A stretch of 64,000 nt of DNA from Paenisporosarcina quisquiliarum (GTDB taxonomy: Bacteria > Bacillota > Bacilli > Bacillales_A > Planococcaceae): the NCBI RefSeq assembly GCF_027563315.1, contig NZ_JAMKBJ010000011.1, positions 24,978-88,977 of the forward strand. The letters are read 5' to 3'. The notes beneath the pieces were generated by a model. That model was not told the origin of the DNA, ran no database searches, and worked only from the letters and a program-made list of their open reading frames with translations. The first letter of the stretch is position 1. Each line of letters starts with the position of its first letter. Below are positions 11,109-20,037 of the stretch, in pieces. The translations under genes and the position numbers were made by a program.

Positions 11109-12202
11109 TGGACAGTCAAGAGAACCAGCAGAATAGTGCTATGCATGTAATGGGCGGATTAAAGTCAACTCATGACGGCATGGGGCAAACGTCTCGAAAG
11201 CAATTTCGACGATCTCACAAAAAAGAGATTTCTGTCGATGATTTTTCCCGTGAAATTCGTCAAGGTTCCAGGCTCCATTTAGCTAAAGCGATCACGTTGC
11301 TTGAAAGTACAGTGTTGGAAGATAAACGAACAGGTCAACAGTTATTGCAGGAATTATTGCCTTATACGGGAAAGAGTATTCGTATTGGAATCACCGGTGT
11401 TCCAGGCGCAGGGAAAAGTACATTTATTGAGGCTTTTGGGAAATATTTGTGTGACCAAGGATTTAAAGTGGCTGTCCTCGCCATTGATCCGAGTTCGAGT
11501 CTGTCTGGAGGCAGTATATTAGGGGATAAAACCCGAATGGAAGAGCTCGTTCGACACGAAAATGCCTTCATTCGACCTTCTCCTTCAGCAGGAACGCTTG
11601 GTGGCGTTCACAAAAAAACGCGCGAAACGATGTTGCTTTGCGAAGCTGCTGGTTACGATGTCATTTTGATTGAAACGGTTGGTGTGGGTCAAAGTGAAAC
11701 GATTGTCCGAGGCATGGTCGATTTCTTTATGTTATTGGTTCTGACAGGTGCAGGAGACGAACTGCAAGGGATGAAGAAAGGCATTATGGAATTGGCCGAT
11801 TTATTGATTGTGCATAAAGCGGACGGGGACAATGCAAAAGTGGCGAAAAAAACGGTTGCAGAATATGAGCAAATTCTTCACTTCTTGCAGCCTGCGAGTC
11901 CAGGGTGGACGACCAAAGCAATGCCAGTATCTTCGACTGAAAAGATGGGGATACGCGAAGTGTGGGAAGTTATCGGTTCTTTTAAAGAATCATTGATCGA
12001 TTCTGGCGTATATGGTGAACGCCGTCAGTCTCAGACTAAAGAATGGTTCCATACAATGATTATGGATCGCTTAATGGATGAATTTTACGGAACCCCAGAT
12101 ACGAAATCACAAGTGAAATTACTGGAAAAAGAAATTTTACAAGGTGATTTGACCGTGTCAAACGCTGTCGAACATTTATTTACAAACACGAAGAAAACAT
12201 AG
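11108..12202 (+). CDS. meaB: Methylmalonyl-CoA mutase-associated GTPase MeaB (ArgK family)
   Basis: G-protein chaperone that loads and protects adenosylcobalamin in MutAB. The 364-residue product has Walker A GVPGAGKST (97-105), a G3 region IETVGVGQSE, and HKAD as the base-recognition motif. The N-terminal ~50 residues are polar and longer than in minimal members. Translationally coupled to mutB (TAATG). The older ArgK name (arginine transport kinase) is not supported by this context. Confidence 0.93.
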   Translation: MDSQENQQNSAMHVMGGLKSTHDGMGQTSRKQFRRSHKKEISVDDFSREIRQGSRLHLAKAITLLESTVLEDKRTGQQLLQELLPYTGKSIRIGITGVPGAGKSTFIEAFGKYLCDQGFKVAVLAIDPSSSLSGGSILGDKTRMEELVRHENAFIRPSPSAGTLGGVHKKTRETMLLCEAAGYDVILIETVGVGQSETIVRGMVDFFMLLVLTGAGDELQGMKKGIMELADLLIVHKADGDNAKVAKKTVAEYEQILHFLQPASPGWTTKAMPVSSTEKMGIREVWEVIGSFKESLIDSGVYGERRQSQTKEWFHTMIMDRLMDEFYGTPDTKSQVKLLEKEILQGDLTVSNAVEHLFTNTKKT

Positions 12203-12205
12203 ATT

Positions 12206-12234
12206 TTGCGCGACCATTCATGACCTGCTATTAT
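12206..12234 (+). promoter_or_regulatory. SigA-type promoter for brxB
   Basis: TTGCGC (12206-12211), 17-nt spacer, TATTAT (12229-12234), starting just after the meaB stop codon. It suggests that brxB is transcribed separately from the mut genes. Confidence 0.6.
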
Positions 12235-12264
12235 TAAAAGTGAAGTTTGAGAGGAGTTTTACAA

Positions 12265-12705
12265 ATGAATATGGATTTTAACTTATTGATGAACGATATA
12301 GTACGTCAGGCACGTGGAGAAATGGAAGCAAGTGGGTATGAGCAATTGACTTCAGCCGAAGAAGTTGATCAAGCATTTGCACGTCCAGGTACATCCCTAG
12401 TGATGATTAACTCTGTATGTGGTTGTGCAGGCGGTATCGCTCGCCCTGCAGCTGCGAACGCAGTGCATTATGACAAACGACCAGATCACTTAGTAACTGT
12501 ATTTGCAGGACAAGATAAAGAAGCAACTGCCCAAGCTCGTATGTTGTTTGGTGACGAACATTTGCCATCATCTCCTTCTTTTGTTCTTTTAAAAGACGGA
12601 CAACCTGTTGCTGAAATTGGTCGTCATGAAATTGAAGGTCACGATCCAATGTCAGTGATCACACACATTCAAGCACTGTTTGAAGAACATTGTGACGAGC
12701 TATAA
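12265..12705 (+). CDS. brxB: Bacilliredoxin BrxB (YphP/YqiW family)
   Basis: Thioredoxin-fold protein that removes bacillithiol from S-bacillithiolated proteins. The 146-residue product has the characteristic CGC active site at C52-C54 ([12 protein letters not shown]). ATG 12265 has GAGGAG at 12251-12256; an ATG at 12247 lies upstream of that ribosome site and is rejected. In B. subtilis yqiW occupies the matching position before yqjA. Confidence 0.93.
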   Translation: MNMDFNLLMNDIVRQARGEMEASGYEQLTSAEEVDQAFARPGTSLVMINSVCGCAGGIARPAAANAVHYDKRPDHLVTVFAGQDKEATAQARMLFGDEHLPSSPSFVLLKDGQPVAEIGRHEIEGHDPMSVITHIQALFEEHCDEL

Positions 12706-12707
12706 GG

Positions 12708-12740
12708 AAAAAAAGAGCACTTAGTCGGTGCTCTTTTTTC
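12708..12740 (+). terminator. Terminator after brxB
   Basis: AAAAAGAGCAC, 7-nt loop, GTGCTCTTTTTT. Confidence 0.92.
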
Positions 12741-13397
12741 TACTTTAATTATAGGTAGGCACTGTTAAACTTTAATGTTTTGTGCTTTTTCCGCTTGCAC
12801 CACGTTCCAAAGGAGCCAACTTCGTGAGCTTCGTTGCCAAAAATATGGACAAATCTTCTTTGGAAAAATTCTTTCATGCAGGTTGCTAGGTGCGCAAATG
12901 CATTCCTTTTATTTTAAGGCTATGTTAAATGTTGTTGTTGATATTCCGCAAAACAGCTACGCTTTCCGCGGGCTTGCGCCGAACTAACTCGGACATAATG
13001 TCCGAGTGGATTTCAGCACTTCGCTGTTCCCGCAGGAGTCTTCACTGTTTTGGCTCCTGCGATTACTCGTCGCAGTGATGCTTCATATCACTAGATCGTA
13101 AGTTAAGTCATTTCACTGTTTACTTTAATGATTGTAGTAGAATACGGCGACTCCAGCGGAATCAGCGTGTCCAAACTAGACCCCGCAGTGAGCACCGCGA
13201 ATGAGGAGGCTAGTGGACCACCCGCGGAAAGCGTCCGCATGGAACGAAAATCAACAATATCGTTTAACTTGATCTATTTTTAAGAAATTCTGCTAATTTT
13301 AATACAGAATTTATTTATAATGCTAAATAGAATTACTCATTGTTTAACAAATGATTACGTAAGAAAAATCACTTTTCTTTTCGAAAGTTGGTGAATT
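12741..13397 (+). other. 657-bp gene-free region
   Basis: Between brxB and the FUSC gene. It holds a palindromic element (annotated separately) and, at about 12760-12920, further non-coding sequence that could be a decayed neighbouring repeat. The open frames across it have no ribosome site and no recognisable product. The last 130 bp are AT-rich and may contain the promoter of the next gene, though no clear -35/-10 pair was found. Confidence 0.6.
12924..13268. repeat. Palindromic MITE-like intergenic element, ~345 bp
   Basis: The two ends are imperfect inverted repeats: GTTAAATGTTGTTGTTGAT...ACGCTTTCCGCGGG on the left (12924-12971) and CCCGCGGAAAGCGT...AATCAACAATATCGTTTAAC on the right (13220-13268). 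The inside is GC-rich, holds a small palindrome CTCGGACATAATGTCCGAG near 13000 and no ORF. Its style (GCTTTCCGCGGGC, CCCGCAGGAGTC, GACCCCGCAG) recalls short repeats scattered through Bacillales genomes. Non-autonomous mobile origin is an inference. Confidence 0.65.
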
Positions 13398-14390
13398 ATG
13401 AATTTCCGACGATTTAAAATCGGTTATCGGACATTAAAGACGGCTGTTGGTGCGAGTATTGCCATGCTCATTGCCATGTTTTTAAACTTAGACTATTACA
13501 GTTCTGCCTTTATTTTGACCGTTTTGTGCATTCAGCCTACGAAACGTAAGTCAGTGCGCGCTGTATATTCCCGTATTATTGCGAGCATTATCGGAGTAGG
13601 ATTTGCTTTCGTCTTTTTTGAAGGAATCTCGTATCATCCACTCGTTTTTGGTCTTATTTTAATATTATTTATACCAACTCTTGTTTCTTTAAAATTTCAG
13701 GATGGCTTTGTTTCGAGTGTTGTCATCCTTCTTCATTTATTCGATTCAAAAGAATTGACATGGTCACTACTGTGGAATGAAGCGCAATTAATGGCTGTTG
13801 GTTTTGGTGTGGCACTGCTAGTTAACATTTACATGCCGTCTATAGAAAAGGATTTAAAAAGCTTTCGTTTGGAAATTGAGTCTCTGTACTCGAAAATATT
13901 CCATGAAATTGCGTTTTATTTGAGAAATGGAGACTCTGACTGGGATGGGAAAGAGCTTGTAGAAGCTTCTGAAGTCATTGAAAAAGGAAAGGCACTTGCT
14001 TATCAGGATGTTGAAAATCATTTAAATCGTAGGCAAAATCTGTACTATCTATACTTTGATATGCGCGAACAACAGTTCGAAATAATTGAAAGAGTGCTAC
14101 CGAAAATCACAGCATTGCCCGTCAACATTTCACATTGTTACATTGTTGCTGATTTTATGGAAGAACTGGCAGATCACGTGCATTCAGGTAATACAGCTAA
14201 CAAATTTATATCAAAACTTGATGAGGTTAAAGAAGAATTTGCAAAAATGCCATTACCAAAAGATCATGAAAACTTTCTGGCGATGGCAGCACTGTACCAG
14301 TTCATCGAAGAGATGGATCAATACTTACACATCAAACGCAGTTTTGTTGGCTTTAATATGAAAAAAAAGACAGCTTCGAAGGAGTCATAA
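13398..14390 (+). CDS. FUSC/YqjA-type aromatic acid exporter family membrane protein
   Basis: The 330-residue product has an N-terminal membrane domain with about four to five helices (residues ~14-155) including LKTAVGASIAMLIAMFLNLDYYSSAF and CIQPTKRKSVRAVYSRI, and a soluble, charged helical C-terminal half with the DFMEELADHV segment. This matches the B. subtilis YqjA (DUF939/FUSC-like) family; transported substrate is not known. Position after brxB matches B. subtilis order. The ribosome site is weak (TTGGTG). The stop codon lies in the loop of its own terminator. Confidence 0.85.
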   Translation: MNFRRFKIGYRTLKTAVGASIAMLIAMFLNLDYYSSAFILTVLCIQPTKRKSVRAVYSRIIASIIGVGFAFVFFEGISYHPLVFGLILILFIPTLVSLKFQDGFVSSVVILLHLFDSKELTWSLLWNEAQLMAVGFGVALLVNIYMPSIEKDLKSFRLEIESLYSKIFHEIAFYLRNGDSDWDGKELVEASEVIEKGKALAYQDVENHLNRRQNLYYLYFDMREQQFEIIERVLPKITALPVNISHCYIVADFMEELADHVHSGNTANKFISKLDEVKEEFAKMPLPKDHENFLAMAALYQFIEEMDQYLHIKRSFVGFNMKKKTASKES

Positions 14391-14413
14391 CAATCCTTCG
14401 AAGCTGTTTTTTT
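14371..14413. terminator. Shared bidirectional terminator with a stop codon in its loop
   Basis: A perfect 13-bp inverted repeat CAGCTTCGAAGGA / TCCTTCGAAGCTG with a 10-nt loop that contains the TAA of the FUSC gene (14388-14390), then TTTTTTT. A-tracts precede the left arm, so it can also stop transcription of the convergent prli42 gene. Confidence 0.92.
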
Positions 14414-14507
14414 AAAAGAACAAACTTAATCCGAACAAGACACTTGATAACACCATCATGATAATCATTAAATAAATGATAAACTTGCGGAAATTTGCAT
14501 TGCGCAT
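14412..14507 (-). CDS. prli42: Stressosome-associated small membrane protein Prli42
   Basis: A 31-residue protein starting MRNANFRKFIIYLMIIMM and continuing with VLSSVLFGLSLFF. A basic N-terminal head (RNANFRK) is followed by one hydrophobic helix with the SSVLxG pattern, which is the layout of Prli42, the Listeria peptide that anchors the stressosome in the membrane. ATG (complement of 14505-14507) has AAAGGAG 9 nt upstream (14517-14523). It is too short for most gene callers. The family call is from pattern memory; the existence of the gene is well supported by its ribosome site. Confidence 0.8.
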   Translation of the reverse strand: MRNANFRKFIIYLMIIMMVLSSVLFGLSLFF

Positions 14508-14634
14508 GCGAAACAACTCCTTTATCCTAGCTATTCTTAAGTTTAGTAGAATTTGAAAAAATTCACAAGAGGTAGAGTTTTCAAAAAGAAATCGGTACAA
14601 TAGAGGATGGAGAAAACAGAAGGGTGTGGCTATT

Positions 14635-15045
14635 TTGAAAAAAGTCGATCATATCGGCATTGCAGTTAAAAATCTAGATGAAACAATCCCTTATTATACA
14701 GAAACATTAGGTTTAAAAGTCTTGAAAATTGAAGAAGTGACTTCCGAATCGGTTCGTGTAGCATTCATTGATGCAGGTAACGTCAAACTTGAGCTATTAG
14801 AGCCGATGTCTGAACAAAGCGCCATTCATTCATTTATTGAGAAAAAAGGGGAAGGCATTCACCATATTGCGTTCGGGGTAGAAGGTATAGAAGAACGTAT
14901 GAATGAACTTCGTGAAAAAGGCGTTCGAATACTGAATGAACAGCCGAAGATTGGAGCAGGCGGTGCTCAAGTTGCATTCCTACATCCAAAGTCTTCTTAC
15001 GGTGTACTTTATGAATTGTGTGATAAAAGCGGGTTAAAGGGGTAA
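14635..15045 (+). CDS. mce: Methylmalonyl-CoA epimerase
   Basis: Interconverts (S)- and (R)-methylmalonyl-CoA between propionyl-CoA carboxylase and MutAB. About 136 residues, a two-module vicinal oxygen chelate fold with metal ligands visible in VDHIGIAVKNLD, KLELLEP, GIHHIAFGV and GVLYELC. TTG 14635 is preferred because AGAAGGG (14618-14624) is about 10 nt upstream; a GTG at 14626 in the same frame would add three residues. Six bases before pccB, clearly one operon (yqjC-yqjD order). Confidence 0.92.
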   Translation: MKKVDHIGIAVKNLDETIPYYTETLGLKVLKIEEVTSESVRVAFIDAGNVKLELLEPMSEQSAIHSFIEKKGEGIHHIAFGVEGIEERMNELREKGVRILNEQPKIGAGGAQVAFLHPKSSYGVLYELCDKSGLKG

Positions 15046-15050
15046 AATAC

Positions 15051-16598
15051 ATGGACATTTATGAGAAAATCAGTGATTTATATGATCGCAAGCGTGAAAT
15101 CGAACTTGGTGGCGGAGACGAAAGAATTGAAAAACAACATGCAAAAGGGAAACTAACGGCACGTGAACGCATCGACTTATTGGTTGATCCGGGAACTTTT
15201 GTTGAATTGAATCCATTCATTGAACACCGTACAGTCGATTTTGGCATGGCCAATCAAAAAGGGCCAGGGGACGGAGTCGTTACAGGTTACGGAAAAGTAA
15301 ATGGTCGTGCTATTTATTTATTCTCGCAGGACTTTACTGTCTTTGGTGGAGCTCTTGGTGAAATGCATGCGATGAAAATTGCCAACGTTATGGACTTAGC
15401 TGCTAAAAATGGAGCACCTTTTATCGGGTTGAATGATTCTGGTGGTGCACGTATTCAAGAAGGTGTCGTATCTCTTGATGGTTATGGCCATATTTTCTAT
15501 CGCAATGCCATTTATTCCGGTGTCATCCCACAGATATCTGTCATTATGGGACCATGTGCTGGTGGAGCAGTCTATTCACCGGCAATCACGGATTTCGTAT
15601 TTATGGTCGATAAGACAAGTCAAATGTTTATTACCGGTCCAAAAGTTATTGAAACTGTAACAGGAGAAAAAATATCTTCTGAGGACTTGGGCGGTTCCAA
15701 AGTACATAATGCCATCAGTGGGAATGCTCATTTCAGAGCTGAAACTGAACAAGAAATACTTCAACAAGTAAGAGATTTGTTGAGTTTCTTGCCACAAAAT
15801 AACGATGAAAAACCACCTCGCCTGGAAGCAGACCAAGCGGATGATTATCGACCTGATTTAACAGATATCATTCCGTTTGATGCCATTCGACCTTATGACA
15901 TTCGTAAGGTGATCGAACAAGTGGTGGATCAGGACTCGTTCATGGAAGTTCAAAAAGAGTTTGCACGTAATGTGGTAATCGGACTGGCGCGTATCAAAGG
16001 TGAAGTTGTAGGATTGGTGTGTAACCAACCGAAAGTTATGGCTGGCGGTCTGGATATCAATTCTTCTGATAAAGCGGCAAGATTTATCCGTTTCTGCGAT
16101 TCATTTAATATTCCGATCATCACGTTTGAGGATGTAACCGGATTTTTCCCGGGAATTAAGCAAGAACATGGAGGAATCATTCGTCACGGAGCGAAGATTT
16201 TATATGCTTACTCAGAAGCGACGGTTCCGAAGATGACAGTCATTTTAAGAAAAGCATATGGCGGTGCATACGTGGCATTGAACTCTAAATCCATCGGTGC
16301 TGACTTAGTGTTCTCATGGCCAAATGCGGAGATTGCAGTAATGGGTCCACAAGGGGCTGCGAACGTAATCTTTTCCCGGGAAATCGCGCAAAGCGACAAT
16401 CCCGAACAAACGCGCGCGACAAAAATCGAGGAATATCGCGAAAAATTTGCAAATCCTTATGTAGCTGCAGCTCGAGGAATGGTGGATGATGTCATCGATC
16501 CACGCGATACACGTATTAAACTTATACAGGCGCTCGATATGATGAGAAATAAAAAAGAAACTCGACCTGCCAAGAAACATGGCAATATTCCATTATAA
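15051..16598 (+). CDS. pccB: Acyl-CoA carboxylase beta (carboxyltransferase) subunit, probably propionyl-CoA
   Basis: Carboxyltransferase half of a biotin-dependent acyl-CoA carboxylase; homologue of B. subtilis YqjD. The 515-residue product has both crotonase-like halves: GLNDSGGARIQEGV in the first and MAGGLDINSSDKAARF, FEDVTGFFPG and KAYGGAYVAL in the second. Next to mce and near mutAB, propionyl-CoA is the likely substrate. A biotin carboxylase/biotin carrier subunit is not present in this window, so it must be elsewhere; a decarboxylase alpha-subunit role is a less likely alternative. Confidence 0.9.
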   Translation: MDIYEKISDLYDRKREIELGGGDERIEKQHAKGKLTARERIDLLVDPGTFVELNPFIEHRTVDFGMANQKGPGDGVVTGYGKVNGRAIYLFSQDFTVFGGALGEMHAMKIANVMDLAAKNGAPFIGLNDSGGARIQEGVVSLDGYGHIFYRNAIYSGVIPQISVIMGPCAGGAVYSPAITDFVFMVDKTSQMFITGPKVIETVTGEKISSEDLGGSKVHNAISGNAHFRAETEQEILQQVRDLLSFLPQNNDEKPPRLEADQADDYRPDLTDIIPFDAIRPYDIRKVIEQVVDQDSFMEVQKEFARNVVIGLARIKGEVVGLVCNQPKVMAGGLDINSSDKAARFIRFCDSFNIPIITFEDVTGFFPGIKQEHGGIIRHGAKILYAYSEATVPKMTVILRKAYGGAYVALNSKSIGADLVFSWPNAEIAVMGPQGAANVIFSREIAQSDNPEQTRATKIEEYREKFANPYVAAARGMVDDVIDPRDTRIKLIQALDMMRNKKETRPAKKHGNIPL

Positions 16599-16610
16599 AG
16601 GAGTTTTAAT

Positions 16611-17735
16611 ATGACAAACCAACGTTTAATTGATGAGTTTTTGGAACTGGTACAAATAGATTCAGAAACAAAACATGAGCAAATTATTGCCCCTATTCTA
16701 AAAAGTAAAATGGAAGACCTTGGTTTCGATGTCATTGAAGACGATTCGGCAGCACGCAGTGGCCATGGTGCTGGCAATTTAATTGCAACATTAAAAGGAA
16801 CACTTTTAGATGTTGATACAATTTATTTCACAACACATATGGACACAGTAGTGCCAGGAAAAGGCATCAAACCTGAACTTCGCGAAGACGGCTATATTTA
16901 TTCGGATGGGACAACCATATTAGGCGCGGACGATAAAGCAGGTATCGCGGCGTTATTCGACATGGTCAAACGTCTGAAAGAAGAATCCATTGAGCATGGG
17001 GACATTCAATTCATCATTACAGCTGGTGAAGAAAGTGGACTTGCAGGCGCAAAACAATTGGACGCTTCTTTGATAACCGCTAAATATGGATTTGCGGTCG
17101 ATTCAGATGGAAAAGTAGGGGGAATCGTTACGGCGGCTCCTTATCAAGCAAAAATATGGGCAAAAATTTTAGGCAAAACTGCTCATGCTGGAGTAGCCCC
17201 AGAAAAAGGGATCTCTGCTATTAACATCGCCTCAAAATCAATCGCGAAAATGACATTAGGTCGAATCGACGAAGAAACAACAGCCAATATCGGACGATTT
17301 GAAGGTGGCAGTGCAACAAATATCGTATGTGATGAAGTCAATATTCTTGCAGAAGCACGTTCGATTGTGCCGGATAAATTGGATACACAAACGGCTCATA
17401 TGAAAAAAGTATTTGAAGAGACAGCTGCTGCAATGGGTGGAAAAGCAGAAATTGATGTTCAGTTAATGTACCCTGGCTTCCGTTTTGGTGAAGATGAACA
17501 TGTGACGCAAGTAGCCATTCAAGCAGTTAAAAACATTGGACGCACACCAAACCTTGGAACAAGTGGTGGCGGCAGTGATGCGAACATTATTGCTGGCTTC
17601 GGTATTCCAACGGTTAACTTATCTGTAGGCTACGAAGAAATTCATACGAAAAATGAACGTATGCCAGTAGAAGAACTTGAGAAATTGTCTGATTTACTTG
17701 TGGAAATTGTTAAAGTTTCAGCTAACAAAGCTTAA
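16611..17735 (+). CDS. M20/M42-family metallopeptidase (YqjE, peptidase T-like)
   Basis: The 374-residue product has the dinuclear zinc peptidase motifs THMDTVVPGKG (first metal His/Asp), GADDKAGI (bridging Asp), TAGEESGLAGA (catalytic and metal Glu), FAVDSDGKVG and, near the C-terminus, GGGSDANI with later ENERMP-type histidine region (EEIHTKNERM). A dimerisation lid with TAHAGVAPEKGISA lies in the middle. Probably a cytoplasmic aminopeptidase or tripeptidase; exact substrate unknown. Ribosome site AAAGGAG; 12 bp after pccB. Confidence 0.88.
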   Translation: MTNQRLIDEFLELVQIDSETKHEQIIAPILKSKMEDLGFDVIEDDSAARSGHGAGNLIATLKGTLLDVDTIYFTTHMDTVVPGKGIKPELREDGYIYSDGTTILGADDKAGIAALFDMVKRLKEESIEHGDIQFIITAGEESGLAGAKQLDASLITAKYGFAVDSDGKVGGIVTAAPYQAKIWAKILGKTAHAGVAPEKGISAINIASKSIAKMTLGRIDEETTANIGRFEGGSATNIVCDEVNILAEARSIVPDKLDTQTAHMKKVFEETAAAMGGKAEIDVQLMYPGFRFGEDEHVTQVAIQAVKNIGRTPNLGTSGGGSDANIIAGFGIPTVNLSVGYEEIHTKNERMPVEELEKLSDLLVEIVKVSANKA

Positions 17736-17744
17736 AGTACTGAT

Positions 17745-17784
17745 AAAATCGAGATTTCAGGATAACCTGATGTCTCGATTTTTG
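17745..17784 (+). terminator. Terminator after the M20 peptidase gene
   Basis: AAAATCGAGA..TCAGG, ATAA loop, CCTGA..TCTCGATTTTT. Confidence 0.88.
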
Positions 17785-17822
17785 TTATGATTAAATTCAG
17801 TACATGAAGAGGCGATGAAGAT

Positions 17823-19088
17823 ATGACGGACATAAAACGCAATAAATCTCGTATTATTTTTCATATCGATATGAATAGTTTTTATGCGTCAGTTGAACAA
17901 TCGTATGATCCAAGCTTAAAAGGGAAAGCGATTGCCATAGCCGGAAATCCGAAAGAACGACGAGGGATTTTGGTAACTTGTTCATATGAGGCGCGTGCTC
18001 GTGGAGTATATACAACGATGAGTGTATGGGAAGCAAAAAGAAAATGTCCCGAACTGATCTTGTTGCCACCAAATTTCGAGCGTTATCGAATTGCATCACG
18101 TGCGATGTTTGATTTATTAAGAACGTATACAAAACAAGTAGAACCTGTTTCGATCGATGAAGGGTATATGGATGTCACAGAAATCGATAGCCCTATGACG
18201 GCACTTCAAATTGCTGCAGACATTCAAATGAGATTAAAGCAAGAGCTGGATTTGCCATGTTCGATTGGCATAGCCCCGAACAAGTTTTTAGCGAAAACAG
18301 CGTCAAACTTAAAGAAGCCAATGGGAATTACAGTCCTTCGAAAGAGGGATATAGATAAAGTTCTGTGGCCATTACCTGTGTTGGACATGCATGGGGTTGG
18401 AGAGAGCACGGGGAAAAAGTTGAATAGTATCGGATTGAACACAATCGGCGATATTGCAAAGGCTGAAGAGGGTATACTGAAAGAAGCACTTGGAAAGAAT
18501 GGCATTCGATTAAAAAACCGTGCAAATGGTCTAGATGACAGAATTGTCGACCCAGATTCCGTATATGACACGAAAAGTGTGGGTAACTCCACGACACTTC
18601 CAAGTGACGAGACCGACTTAATGGAGTTGCGAAAAGTTTTTCAAACCTTGAGTGCAAAAGTTGCGAACCGGTTGGAAGCAAAGCGGCTTGCGGGTCCTAC
18701 AGTTTCCATTCAAATTCGGGATGCAGATTGGAGAAATTCGTCTCGAAGCCAGTCGTTTCGCAATTTGGTTTATGAAAAAGATAAGATCTTTGAAGTGGCA
18801 TGGTCTTTGTTTACTAAAAATTGGGACGGTCAACCAATCCGTTTGCTTGGAGTGACTGTTAGCAATGTAGTGGATCGTGTAGACTTTACCGAGCAATTGT
18901 CCATCTACAACTTTGAAGAACATGCAAAAGAAGAACCTATATTGAAACTAGTGGAAACGCTCCAATCAAAATTTGGCAAAGATATGATTACAAGAGGTCA
19001 TACACAAGTTAGAAAACCGACGTATGAATCGAAGACGAGTTTCAGTAATGACTTTTTAGACGATCACAAAGACAGGGAGAACAAGTGA
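17823..19088 (+). CDS. dinB: DNA polymerase IV (Y-family translesion polymerase, YqjH)
   Basis: The 421-residue product has the Y-family palm motifs FHIDMNSFYASVEQ (first catalytic Asp) and SIDEGYMDVT (catalytic Asp-Glu), followed by the thumb/HhH segment VLDMHGVGESTGKKLNSIG and a little-finger domain (DETDLMELRKVFQTLSAKVANRL). Corresponds to PolY1 of B. subtilis. No LexA box was seen upstream, unlike the second Y-family gene at 53186. Ends two bases before rnz. Confidence 0.93.
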   Translation: MTDIKRNKSRIIFHIDMNSFYASVEQSYDPSLKGKAIAIAGNPKERRGILVTCSYEARARGVYTTMSVWEAKRKCPELILLPPNFERYRIASRAMFDLLRTYTKQVEPVSIDEGYMDVTEIDSPMTALQIAADIQMRLKQELDLPCSIGIAPNKFLAKTASNLKKPMGITVLRKRDIDKVLWPLPVLDMHGVGESTGKKLNSIGLNTIGDIAKAEEGILKEALGKNGIRLKNRANGLDDRIVDPDSVYDTKSVGNSTTLPSDETDLMELRKVFQTLSAKVANRLEAKRLAGPTVSIQIRDADWRNSSRSQSFRNLVYEKDKIFEVAWSLFTKNWDGQPIRLLGVTVSNVVDRVDFTEQLSIYNFEEHAKEEPILKLVETLQSKFGKDMITRGHTQVRKPTYESKTSFSNDFLDDHKDRENK

Positions 19089-19089
19089 T

Positions 19090-20037
19090 ATGGAATTGCA
19101 ATTTTTAGGCACAGGCGCTGGCATGCCTTCCAAACAACGAAATACAAGTGCACTTGTATTGAAATTGATGCAAGAAAGAGGAACGTTCTGGTTGTTTGAT
19201 TGTGGTGAAGCGACGCAGCATCAAATGTTGCACACAACCTTAAAGCCAAGAAAGCTCGAAAAAATATTTATTACCCATATGCATGGGGATCATATTTTCG
19301 GATTGCCAGGATTGCTTGGTTCACGTTCTTTTATGGACGGGCAAGAACCATTAACTATTTATGGACCGATTGGTATTGAAGAGTGGATTACAACGACACT
19401 TCGCATATCTCGTACCGTTTTGCAGTATAAAGTGAACTTTGTCGAAATTCAGGAAGGTATTATTTTCGAAGATGATCAATTTACTGTTGAAGCCAAACTG
19501 CTTCACCATGTCATTCCATGTTTTGGCTATCGAGTTCTACAAAATCCTTTGCCTCCGCAATTATTAATCGAAAAAGCTGTTGAAATGGGTGTACCGAAAG
19601 GACCGTTGTTGGCAAAACTTAAATATGGGCAGGATGTAGTTTTAGAAAATGGTCAAACTGTATTAAGTCAAGATGTTACCGCAGGGCCGGTTAAAGGATT
19701 CTCTATAAGTATTCTCGGGGATACACGCTATTGCCAGGCTTCGATTGAATTAAGCAGAGATGTCGATATCGTCATACATGAAGCAACCTTTGATGCTGGT
19801 ACCGAAGAACTGGCAAAACCATATGGCCATTCAACCATTACGCAGGCAGCACAAGTTGCGAAAGAGAGCGGAGCCAAACATCTTATTGTTCAACATATCA
19901 GTGCCAGATTTTTACCGAGCCAGGCTGAAGAACTCCGAAAACAAGGATTATCCATCTTTCCTTCCATCCAAGTAGCGGAGGACTTTGCGGAATATGAATT
20001 GAAGCAAGATGAATTAAAACGAATCAAAAATAAATAA
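19090..20037 (+). CDS. rnz: Ribonuclease Z (tRNA 3'-processing endonuclease)
   Basis: Metallo-beta-lactamase-fold nuclease that trims 3' trailers from tRNA precursors. The 315-residue product has the metal motif THMHGDHIFGLPG (H63, H65, D67, H68), ILGDTRY, the distal VIHEATF and VQHISARF histidines, and a flexible-arm region (residues ~150-200). Standard RNase Z short-form length. Ribosome site GACAGGGAGA lies at the end of dinB, so the two are coupled. Confidence 0.95.
   Translation: MELQFLGTGAGMPSKQRNTSALVLKLMQERGTFWLFDCGEATQHQMLHTTLKPRKLEKIFITHMHGDHIFGLPGLLGSRSFMDGQEPLTIYGPIGIEEWITTTLRISRTVLQYKVNFVEIQEGIIFEDDQFTVEAKLLHHVIPCFGYRVLQNPLPPQLLIEKAVEMGVPKGPLLAKLKYGQDVVLENGQTVLSQDVTAGPVKGFSISILGDTRYCQASIELSRDVDIVIHEATFDAGTEELAKPYGHSTITQAAQVAKESGAKHLIVQHISARFLPSQAEELRKQGLSIFPSIQVAEDFAEYELKQDELKRIKNK

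Noticed and set aside
18224..18923. Minus-strand frames of 101-122 codons opposite dinB
   Set aside because: Shadow frames without ribosome sites; dinB is complete with all motifs.
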